Positions 1-10,860 of a DNA stretch of 64,000 nt are shown here, in pieces; within the stretch, counting starts at the first letter, position 1; the number at the start of each line of letters is the position of its first letter. Both the position numbers and the translations under genes were made by a program. The DNA is from Deinandra increscens subsp. villosa. Taxonomy: Eukaryota > Streptophyta > Magnoliopsida > Asterales > Asteraceae. Under the pieces are notes generated by a model, which did no database searches, was not told the DNA's origin, and saw only the letters and a list, made by a program, of their open reading frames with translations. The stretch spans positions 7,622,163 through 7,686,162 of the forward strand of contig JBCNJP010000018.1 in NCBI GenBank assembly GCA_039602395.1, given 5' to 3'.

Positions 1-2719
1 TGGTGGCACGTTGAATGTGGGACCAGTACCAGACCAAGGATTGACTTTAGAGTCATACACAAGAGCCTCACCATGAGAAACTCCATCGAACGGGACTAGG
101 TCCTCGACAAAATTGCTTAATGCTACTTTCTCTGAGAATACAGATATCCCTTACGTATTTCTACTGAAAGAGACATGCCCGTAATAATCAAACTCCATGC
201 TTTATAAAAGCTCTCCTACGTGGGTTCTGACTCAAATGAACATCAACGTTTTAAAAACCTAAGATTTTTCCTCTTATGAATGAAAAACCGCATGATCGAA
301 TGAACAACTCCAACTTTTAGAAGTATGTGTTAAGAAGTAGATCGAGTTTTGTTTAATGGAAACTACTTTTCAGTCGACGGACTTTTGATAAACTTTCTAG
401 CATTCACAGAAGTGATACCCCCCGATCCATCTTTATTCAACACCTGATATGACATTTAGATCTGCAGTACACCTGCTCTAAAACCTAACCATAACCCATA
501 TGTACAACCATTGAAAGCCAAAACCACTTTTGGGATATCTTGGTTTTTCTTTTGTGTTTCGCAGACACTCTCTTAAAACACTTTTGTACCCTATATTACT
601 TTTGAAGACCATTTGAACCGATGTTTTGACAAGAAAAGGAATCATGACGCATGAAGCGCAAGAACACCAAGGAGATTGGGCACAGTGGTGAGCTTAAACA
701 ATGAAGATTTCTCTAACGAGACGTTTACTCTATTGGATTGTATAACCGTTGACACGTTCATTTCGATATCTATTTACGCGAATTCCCTGCCAAATCTTGT
801 CAAGCACACTATATGTTTTTCTGTGAATTTTATACTATATGTTACGTTATTTGCATCCTCCCTGTTGGTATCTTCACCAGTGCTAGCTTAAACTCACATG
901 TCATCATTGAAATGTGTAGTTGCGGCTATCATAAACTTGTTACCCCATCGCTTATTCGAATTCACGAACTAAGCCGTTGGCGCTTTTCCTCTATTTGTTA
1001 TTCTCATGCTTGAAGCCATGCGTAACCCTGCAGATAACTTTTCGATATTCGGTACCTCATAGTTTACACTTTTGTTTTGTTGAACTTTCACTTTAACTTT
1101 TTTTTTTTTTTTGATTCTTTAGCGAGGTAATTTGCATGATGATATGTTGCATGATACTGCACTCTAACTTGAATTTGAACCTAATTGTATATGATATTTC
1201 TTGAATAAATCTTAACAGAATTGAGTAATTCTTTTCTAAAACAAACCGCTACGTGTTACCCTTTAAATGGCAATGAGCTGTTCATTGGATTTCTCTGTGG
1301 ACCTCAGTCCTTTCGTCACAACATCAATGTGTTACCACTTATATTTTAGTATGTGAGCAGCTGTTGATTTTAACCATGATAAATAGTTTGTTTGCTTTTG
1401 ATCGTCTCATGGGAAATGTTTATAAAACATATGTGTTTATGCATGCTAAAATTTGAGAATCTAATACTATGTTTAGGGTATATAAACTGATTAATTATTG
1501 AAGTGCTGGTTTAAACATAAGTTGAGTAGAATAGCATTATTATTTATGTGTATGAAACGTCTTAGGAACTAAAAAATGACATGTTGTGAATGTATTAACT
1601 TGAGTGGGTATGAAAACCATACACCGTACAAGGTCCTAAGTCTCCTACCTCGGTGGGAATGACAAGACTGTGTAAAGTTGCCTCGTCAACTTTGCACCGT
1701 ATGGGTTGTGTTGGTTGGTTTGTGAACTTATATGCTAGAGATATGCCATGTTAGGTTCGTATTCTAGGATATAATATGTTCGGACAAATGTATGTGTTGT
1801 ATGGTAAAACCTTTATGATAGATTGCATGCTAGTACCCTTTGACCGCATTAACCTTTTAAAGAAATCTTTGTAGAAACTCGTATGCTATTTGAACCGTTA
1901 TTGCATGTAATGTGAATTTCGATGTTATTATAAATTATGTGAACTTAATTGGTCATAGCTTTATTAAGAACTAAATCAACCATCAAGCCCTCATGTTAAC
2001 TTAGTCAGACTTGTGTAAATTCTATGTTATTTGCTAGCTGAGAGGCAGATGCAGACGTTTACGTTTTCATTGGACCTCGGGTCTACTAAACAAACACTAA
2101 TTGACTTCATGCGCCCACAACTCTCTGATACTCAGATTCCTTCGCTCCAATTCACCTAGCCTATTGGTGAATGCGTACACCTTTAAAAAAAAACGAGACC
2201 CTAAACGAGAATCTCACTTCTAGTTATGGGTACGATAACTAGAGGCTACTCAGACTATTATGATTCTTCTTCGCATTGAAATTTGATTTCAAATACTTAT
2301 GTTGTCGTGTCACTCTGTTCGGCCTTGTCACTCCACACGATTCCCGAATACAGTTGTTCAACTCTTCTCATAGGAAAACGTTTGATAGGAAAATTACTTT
2401 CTACACTTTCGATTTGAATTCCTTTCGAAATCCTTAAACATCTGACATCTTCTCAACATCGGGTAAACGTTCTTGATCATAACATCAATCACTCCTTTTG
2501 GAGTAGGAAACCTATTTTTTTTTTATTTTTTTTAATTTTCTTTTTTGGATACGTTACTGTCAATTCGACTCTTCAAACAATTGTCACTGATTTAAATTTC
2601 GGGACGAAATTCTTTAAACAAGGGGATGATGTGACGACTGAGAAAAATATTCTTTTGTGACCAACTTGTTAACCACGTTATTCAATTTTCGGGACGAAAA
2701 TTCTTCAACAAGGGGATAC
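1..2719 (+). mobile_element. 3' internal part of an upstream Gypsy-type LTR element
   Basis: This stretch repeats, almost base for base, at 8141-10860, the 3' part of the internal region of the complete unit downstream. It ends in a polypurine tract (AAGGGGAT at 2710-2717) immediately before the LTR at 2720. The differences I saw by eye are one substitution near 337, one near 1858, one near 2534 and a one-base change in an A-run near 2184. No long reading frame exists on either strand; short frames near 676 and 813 recur identically in the second copy and look accidental. The rest of this unit lies to the left of the window. Confidence 0.85.
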
Positions 2720-3990
2720 TGTGACAATCCGTCTTTTCAGGTCTTTTCTTGATTTCAATAAACTTAAACGGATATAAATGTCGTGAGAATATTTATTTTA
2801 ATTGCTATAAATGTTGTGTGAACATTTTTGTGTTGACTGTGTTGACTTTAGCAAATTAGGGTTTTGTATAACCATCACTACGAGCATGCACTTAAGTCTA
2901 GGCGTTCGAGATCCTATGATTTTATGTAAATCATATGTTGTGATTTCATAACATTTTATCATTTTACGTGACAACTAAACTTATGATTTTATGTGATATA
3001 TTTATACATATATATACATACATATTCACATGTTATTGTAAGTCCTGACTTTAGGTGACAAGATGTCACGTGATTATTCGTAGAGTTTTATGATTTTATG
3101 TGGGTTATTAGTTATGGTTTTATGTGGACATAAAAGAAATAATTATGAATTATATATTTACTATTGATTTTATGTGATTAGCGAGGGTTACATTATATAA
3201 ACGTCACTTGAAATATATTTTGACTTATTCTAGTTAGTCATCGTTCGGGATGATTTCCGTTAACTCCATTATGAGCCCGTTAACGTTTTTAAACTTTGAA
3301 GGATCAATGTTGCCAATTTTTAAACTTTCTTTTATTACACATACTTTGAAGGGCAGCATCGTAATTATCTAAACTCAGAACCTTAAACTGATACTATGAG
3401 AGGGACTGATTTTGCCAAGTCTCCAAAGTTAAATTAAATTCATTTCGTGTAACCGACGAGCGGCGACGCTTTGTTTCCGGTAACCTACTCGAGTCCAATA
3501 CAATTCCAGTTAACCTCCAATTATTGACAGCCTTTCACCATCTTCATTCCCTCTTCCTTACACTCTCTCGCAAACCACAGAAAGAAAAAAGAAAATAAAA
3601 CAAAGCCCTTCAAGAAGAAATTAAATCCGGTGGAAAAAAAAAGGTGCAGTCATCACTGTCGCCACCATTCGACCACCAACGATAGCACTACTGTGATCGA
3701 GAAACTCCGACGAGCAACTAGGAGTTGACGGAAGTGAGAATCGTCAGGGTGCTCGAAGTTCGCGGCTGAAGTTCGGGTTCGTTTTCGACGTCAAAAACAC
3801 TTCACAACCCATCCCTGATTTGAGGTAATCACTTTACCATGTTATTCGCATGTTCTCTGAGTTTCGTTTTGTGTTTTACGATTTTCCGGCGACTGGAGCA
3901 AACTCCGGCGAGTTTAGGGTTTTCTGTGGAGAAGATGACTCCGCGCCGCGTTAATATAAAAGAAATGTTTTCTACTTTAAACACAAACCA

Positions 3991-4062
3991 GCGAAGTAGC
4001 GCAGTGGCTAGAGCACGCAAGTCTTATCCGTGAGGTCTCGCGTTCGAGACCTGGCAACCCCA
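3991..4062 (+). ncRNA. tRNA-like Pol III cassette 1 in LTR A1
   Basis: An A-box (TAGCGCAGTGG) and a B-box (GTTCGAGACC) lie at tRNA-like spacing. The B-box is in an 8-bp perfect hairpin with a four-base loop (4033-4052). The unit ends in CCA, and a run of six T at 4066-4071 would stop Pol III. The acceptor stem does not pair well, so this is a tRNA-derived sequence, not a working tRNA gene. The same unit recurs at 12133-12204. Confidence 0.5.
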
Positions 4063-4146
4063 TTATTTTTTCTGTATTGTTGTAAATACCCGTTTTCAAT
4101 CACTGTTAATGATAAAAAGTGTTTGTGTTCGAAATGTTAATAAACA

Positions 4147-4218
4147 GAGCCCTTGGCTCAATGGTTTAATCCTTGTTTGTTGATTTGGAGGTCGTGGGTT
4201 TGAACCCGGGGAACTCCA
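4147..4218 (+). ncRNA. tRNA-like Pol III cassette 2 in LTR A1
   Basis: The A-box TGGCTCAATGG matches the consensus exactly; the B-box GGTTTGAACCC has one change from GGTTCGA. The unit ends in CCA and is followed by eight T (4222-4229), a strong Pol III terminator. It lies 84 bp after cassette 1 on the same strand. The same unit recurs at 12289-12360. Confidence 0.5.
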
Positions 4219-5602
4219 TAGTTTTTTTTGTGTGTGTGTTATTTTTGTTATTTTTGCGATTTGGACTTGTACCCTAAGTGTTCTTTAGCGGTTTTAAGCC
4301 CGTAAGCTAGACTAATGGATTGTTAAAGGAGTTTTCTCGTTATTTCGACAAAAGGTAGTTTTAAAGAAACGTATATAGATATGTATTTTATTATTTAGTA
4401 TTGATTACGTATGTGTAAATATTGTATATATTTAAATATATATACACATTTTATTATTCGATTTCATGAACGTACGTTATTGGTCAATAGTATTCTTTTC
4501 GTAGACGTTCGTAATCGTTACGATTTTGGCTATGTGCCAACCTTCAACTCGTTTTGGATTTATTAAACCCTCGCCATGTCATAGTTTGACATTATTTGAT
4601 TTCACTGTTGGTTTAGACTTAGTCGTTTTCGATTGAACACACACTTATGTATATATGCTCGTTAGGTGTTTGGTAGAGTACACAAGACCTGCTAGTTGCT
4701 ACTTGCTGTTATTATTTATCTGGAACTGATGTGCACCCGAAGGTGAGTTTCACGGCCCCTTTTTACCTATTTTAATCCTGTTGGGGGAGATTAACATGCA
4801 AACACTTGAACTGTTAGATATTTATATCACCTGAATGATAGTGGCACACTTATGATAAAGTCCTCACTTTTAGAGTTACTGTCAATGTGACATCAGCGGG
4901 AACTTATTTGGTAGATCTACTGGGCCTGACAAGCCCCACCCGGGTCATTCGCGCTGACTCGATTGGATATCGAACGGGTGTTATATACTTCTTAGTCTTA
5001 ACGAGGCACAATCGAACTTGTCGAGCTTCAGTAACTGGATAGCTAGTTTATCTAGTCAAACGTGCACTGATTTCTTGAAAATAGCCTAGCTAGCTATTGA
5101 TATATTATCTGGATTTTAAACTGAACTTGAACATGAACTTGAACTGTTGTTGAACAGTCAACCTTGAACCTAAACTTGAACTGTCGAGGAACAGTTGATT
5201 TACACTGAACTGGGACTGTTGTTGAACAGTCGATTTACATTAACTGGAACTGTTTTTGAACTGATAAACCTGTGAACTCACCAACCTTTGTGTTGACACT
5301 TTTTAGCATGTTATTTCTCAGGTTGCGGATGTTCGGGTATCACGAGTACGCATGCATGAGTATTTGAAAACCCCTTTATTGTCTTTGAACAAGCCACGTC
5401 ACCTTGGGTGATGGTGTTTTTACATTAATACTTTCATTGTATTTACGCTTCCGCATTTGTAAAACTCTGTATTTATATTTTAATGAAATATACAACCTTT
5501 TTATTAATTACTGGTCGTTTGGTGTAACTAATGGACGGTGATCCTGGTTTGTCACGCTCCCTGCGGCGGGTTATCGCGCGTGGGATTTTTGGGGGTGTGA
5601 CA

Positions 5603-8600
5603 GATTGGTATCAGAGCCAGGTTACAGCGAACTAAGATTCGTCTTAGACTGTAACTGTTTTGCATTCGTTGCACTTAAACATTTCACTCATGCATCGTGA
5701 TACGGACTCCTACACGCACCTGGTTTACGATTTGTCGGTTACATCATCCAATCCCCCTATGCTCACGGCGAGGAGCCGGTTAGTCTTGAGTCATTTTTCT
5801 TAACCTCTCTGAGTCGTGTACCTCTTGGTTAACCTCCATGGACGATGGGACGTCGAACCAGATCAGAGAATAACATATTCATCCTTGACGATTCGTTTGT
5901 TGCTCAGGATTATTCTGGATTGAATAAGTGCGCATAGTACCCATATTATGGACGTATGCTGAATAAGGAAGATGGTGTAATACCTCTACCTGTCCTTAAA
6001 CCTTTCCCATAACTTAGGAGGTTCTTGTTATACCTGCCTTGCATATATTGCTCAACTCTCATGTTCAGGGAACATAATCATGACGTGCTAATAACGCGAT
6101 CATCCAACTTTCTGCCATGGAAACATTGTTTGAATTCAAGTGGTTGCTCATGGGGCACTTATATCCGCCTCTGTTACCCTGATCGTTTTCACATTTGCCT
6201 TGATCTTTTAAGATCCTCATCTTCTCGCTTCTATCGCGTTATGCGTCGAGATGATACAACTTAGAAACAACTCTTATAACCTCAACGGTACCTGATGTGG
6301 GCCGACAAAAGTTTTCTCCTTATGTACCGGACTGTGATCACGTCTGTATGTGTGGTAACTATTGTTTAACGTCGAGCTAAGCTTTGGTCATGGTGATAAA
6401 CCCTATTCAGATCCTATCGAGCTAAAATTCTGGCTGACTCGCTTCGGGTGGGTCAATCCAATTAAAGCGAAAAAAATATTTTTTTTTTGAAACTTGTCTC
6501 TTTAACAAATTCTGGTCAAGATACCATGGGTTAGTGACCACACCATACTTGGTAGCTGAAGTAAGAGGAACTAGGGTGATCATATAAAGTAAATCACAGT
6601 TACGGGTGCACACGTAAATGTAATTTGCAGTATATGGAAATCCTGGAGAATCCTACTAGGCAAGTCAATGGTTGTATTGGGACCAAATTCCTGTAAAAAT
6701 TTTTTGTCCCTTGTGGTATTGAATGTTGAACTTGTTGAACTCCACCGAATGATCAAAGTCATCTATCTTTGAAAACGCTATCGCACCTGACTTTGCCCCT
6801 TCACTATTGGATTCTAATCCATACGTGAACCCTTTTGAAGCATATTACGAAAAGTTGGTCCTAGTAGGACACCGTCACACTCGTGTATTTCAATGACCAG
6901 TCTTCCTTAACTACGAACACTCTCGACGAAACCCTCGACTGGTTTAAATTCATCCTGAATCATAATTCTATTTTTTTTACGATTTACCAACCATATCAAT
7001 CCCTGGAACTTTACGATCGTGAGATAACTTGGACATACATTCACCGGACGGATACCTAGACAACGTTAGATGAACGAATTGGATAAATTATATATACCAT
7101 GAGCACGGGACGTATTTATTGGATGAAAGCTCTTGTGAAGTTACCCTCTGAAGATTCATACTCCCTGATTTTCTTGTGCGAACCAATACTTGTTGCCAGC
7201 AACATCGACACGGTTGTACAAACTGCCTACCACACCGCAAGCTTATTTATCTCTAATGGGGCTAATGTTAGTGAGAATCCTTCATGACTTCCAAAACTAA
7301 TGACTCCCAATTTTAACGTAAGGACTATTCCCATTGATCTCCTGAGCCTGAACTATCGATTTTTGTTTGCATAATTTAACCTTTCATGATGTAGCAACCG
7401 GCAATTTCTGATTCTCATGCTTTGTAATCCTTTATGTCCTGGATAAGCATCTAAGCTTTGATCCGAAAGGTGTTACACTTTTGGTTAGTTTTTCTACTAG
7501 TTAACACCATTAATGATAAGACGACCTTGTGCTTCAATCGCAGTAACAATACCAAGCTTTATATGAAAACTCTATTTGCACCCATCGAGCGTGAACTTCT
7601 TGTTATCGATAGCTAACTGTGCGATCAAACTATATTTACCCTTCTTACACATTGAGTACAACAAGTTATCCATACATTTTGTATATTTATTTACGCTCCT
7701 CTCATAGCAACTATCGATAAATTTCTGGTACACGAATCATCATCGTCATTTTCAGAAAACTTTCATTGATGAACCTCCAACTTGAACTTAAACCTTGTGG
7801 CCTGTTTAAATTTTGATCGTCTTGAAATTTGAATCTTTATGATATCCTTACTGCGCGTGCCAAACTCTCGACTATCTTCGCTAGAATGGCAAACCGTACG
7901 CATCTTACTGATATTGTGAATGGAAATACCTACACCTTTTGTTTGTACAACGTATTGAAGTTTTTTTTAATCTCTCGCCCCTTTTTCATTCAAGCGTATG
8001 GGAGAAACTCGAAGTCCTCTAATTCCGATAAAAGTATCCAATGTGGTTTGACTAATATCTAGTAATGGTGGGTAGTTGGTACACTTTCAAGGTGCTGGTA
8101 GTGTGGTGGGTTAGCTGCGGTACACCCTCTATATAAACATTGGTGGCACGTTGAATGTGGGACCAGTACCAGACCAAGGATTGACTTTAGAGTCATACAC
8201 AAGAGCCTCACCATGAGAAACTCCATCGAACGGGACTAGGTCCTCGACAAAATTGCTTAATGCTACTTTCTCTGAGAATACAGATATCCCTTACGTATTT
8301 CTACTGAAAGAGACATGCCCGTAATAATCAAACTCCGTGCTTTATAAAAGCTCTCCTACGTGGGTTCTGACTCAAATGAACATCAACGTTTTAAAAACCT
8401 AAGATTTTTCCTCTTATGAATGAAAAACCGCATGATCGAATGAACAACTCCAACTTTTAGAAGTATGTGTTAAGAAGTAGATCGAGTTTTGTTTAATGGA
8501 AACTACTTTTCAGTCGACGGACTTTTGATAAACTTTCTAGCATTCACAGAAGTGATACCCCCCGATCCATCTTTATTCAACACCTGATATGACATTTAGA

Positions 8601-10860
8601 TCTGCAGTACACCTGCTCTAAAACCTAACCATAACCCATATGTACAACCATTGAAAGCCAAAACCACTTTTGGGATATCTTGGTTTTTCTTTTGTGTTTC
8701 GCAGACACTCTCTTAAAACACTTTTGTACCCTATATTACTTTTGAAGACCATTTGAACCGATGTTTTGACAAGAAAAGGAATCATGACGCATGAAGCGCA
8801 AGAACACCAAGGAGATTGGGCACAGTGGTGAGCTTAAACAATGAAGATTTCTCTAACGAGACGTTTACTCTATTGGATTGTATAACCGTTGACACGTTCA
8901 TTTCGATATCTATTTACGCGAATTCCCTGCCAAATCTTGTCAAGCACACTATATGTTTTTCTGTGAATTTTATACTATATGTTACGTTATTTGCATCCTC
9001 CCTGTTGGTATCTTCACCAGTGCTAGCTTAAACTCACATGTCATCATTGAAATGTGTAGTTGCGGCTATCATAAACTTGTTACCCCATCGCTTATTCGAA
9101 TTCACGAACTAAGCCGTTGGCGCTTTTCCTCTATTTGTTATTCTCATGCTTGAAGCCATGCGTAACCCTGCAGATAACTTTTCGATATTCGGTACCTCAT
9201 AGTTTACACTTTTGTTTTGTTGAACTTTCACTTTAACTTTTTTTTTTTTTTTGATTCTTTAGCGAGGTAATTTGCATGATGATATGTTGCATGATACTGC
9301 ACTCTAACTTGAATTTGAACCTAATTGTATATGATATTTCTTGAATAAATCTTAACAGAATTGAGTAATTCTTTTCTAAAACAAACCGCTACGTGTTACC
9401 CTTTAAATGGCAATGAGCTGTTCATTGGATTTCTCTGTGGACCTCAGTCCTTTCGTCACAACATCAATGTGTTACCACTTATATTTTAGTATGTGAGCAG
9501 CTGTTGATTTTAACCATGATAAATAGTTTGTTTGCTTTTGATCGTCTCATGGGAAATGTTTATAAAACATATGTGTTTATGCATGCTAAAATTTGAGAAT
9601 CTAATACTATGTTTAGGGTATATAAACTGATTAATTATTGAAGTGCTGGTTTAAACATAAGTTGAGTAGAATAGCATTATTATTTATGTGTATGAAACGT
9701 CTTAGGAACTAAAAAATGACATGTTGTGAATGTATTAACTTGAGTGGGTATGAAAACCATACACCGTACAAGGTCCTAAGTCTCCTACCTCGGTGGGAAT
9801 GACAAGACTGTGTAAAGTTGCCTCGTCAACTTTGCACCGTATGGGTTGTGTTGGTTGGTTTGTGAACTTATATGCTAGAGATATGCCATGTTAGGTTCGT
9901 ATTCTAGGATATAATATGTTCGGACAAATGTATGTGTTGTATGGTAAAACCTTTATGATAGATTGCATGCTAGTACCCTTTGACCGCATTAACCTTTAAA
10001 AGAAATCTTTGTAGAAACTCGTATGCTATTTGAACCGTTATTGCATGTAATGTGAATTTCGATGTTATTATAAATTATGTGAACTTAATTGGTCATAGCT
10101 TTATTAAGAACTAAATCAACCATCAAGCCCTCATGTTAACTTAGTCAGACTTGTGTAAATTCTATGTTATTTGCTAGCTGAGAGGCAGATGCAGACGTTT
10201 ACGTTTTCATTGGACCTCGGGTCTACTAAACAAACACTAATTGACTTCATGCGCCCACAACTCTCTGATACTCAGATTCCTTCGCTCCAATTCACCTAGC
10301 CTATTGGTGAATGCGTACACCTTTAAAAAAAAAACGAGACCCTAAACGAGAATCTCACTTCTAGTTATGGGTACGATAACTAGAGGCTACTCAGACTATT
10401 ATGATTCTTCTTCGCATTGAAATTTGATTTCAAATACTTATGTTGTCGTGTCACTCTGTTCGGCCTTGTCACTCCACACGATTCCCGAATACAGTTGTTC
10501 AACTCTTCTCATAGGAAAACGTTTGATAGGAAAATTACTTTCTACACTTTCGATTTGAATTCCTTTCGAAATCCTTAAACATCTGACATCTTCTCAACAT
10601 CGGGTAAACGTTCTTGATCATAACATCAATCACTCCTTTTGGAGTAGGAAACCTATTTTTTTTTTATTTTTTTTAAATTTCTTTTTTGGATACGTTACTG
10701 TCAATTCGACTCTTCAAACAATTGTCACTGATTTAAATTTCGGGACGAAATTCTTTAAACAAGGGGATGATGTGACGACTGAGAAAAATATTCTTTTGTG
10801 ACCAACTTGTTAACCACGTTATTCAATTTTCGGGACGAAAATTCTTCAACAAGGGGATAC
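5603..10860 (+). mobile_element. Complete but non-coding internal region of the Gypsy-type unit
   Basis: The internal region is 5258 bp between two near-identical LTRs, with a tRNA-Met primer-binding site at 5606-5618 and a polypurine tract at 10851-10858. No gag or pol frame is open: the longest frames are under 90 codons. Since the LTRs differ by almost nothing, the copy is young, and its coding parts must already have been lost when it moved. It is best described as a LARD-type non-autonomous element mobilised by a related active one (inference). A second polypurine-like tract (10761-10768) with its own GGGACGAAATTC phrase lies 90 bp before the real one. Confidence 0.75.

Larger units (their letters stand above)
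2720..5602 (+). repeat. LTR shared by two tandem Gypsy-type units (copy A1)
   Basis: The LTR is 2883 bp, starts TGTGACAATCC and ends GGGGGTGTGACA. A polypurine tract precedes it and a primer-binding site (TGGTATCAGAGCC, matching initiator tRNA-Met) follows at 5606-5618, so it works at once as the 3' LTR of the left unit and the 5' LTR of the right one. The phrase TTCGGGACGAAATTC before the polypurine tract is typical of Del/Tekay-type chromoviruses; that lineage call is an inference. The only difference I found from the LTR at 10861-13744 is one T in a short run near 2850. It carries two tRNA-like cassettes, a TAGATCTA palindrome (4911-4920) and a run of hairpins (5142-5231). Confidence 0.9.

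Noticed and set aside
676..1013. Two short plus-strand frames, repeated at 8816-9153
   Set aside because: They recur only because the whole retrotransposon is repeated. They overlap in different frames, lack any known motif and lie in the non-coding interior.
3829..4033. Overlapping short frames on both strands in LTR A
   Set aside because: They cover the tRNA-like region and have no family likeness.
3991..4218. Calling the LTR cassettes functional tRNA genes
   Set aside because: Acceptor and anticodon stems do not pair properly. Only the internal promoter boxes, the CCA ends and the T-runs are convincing.
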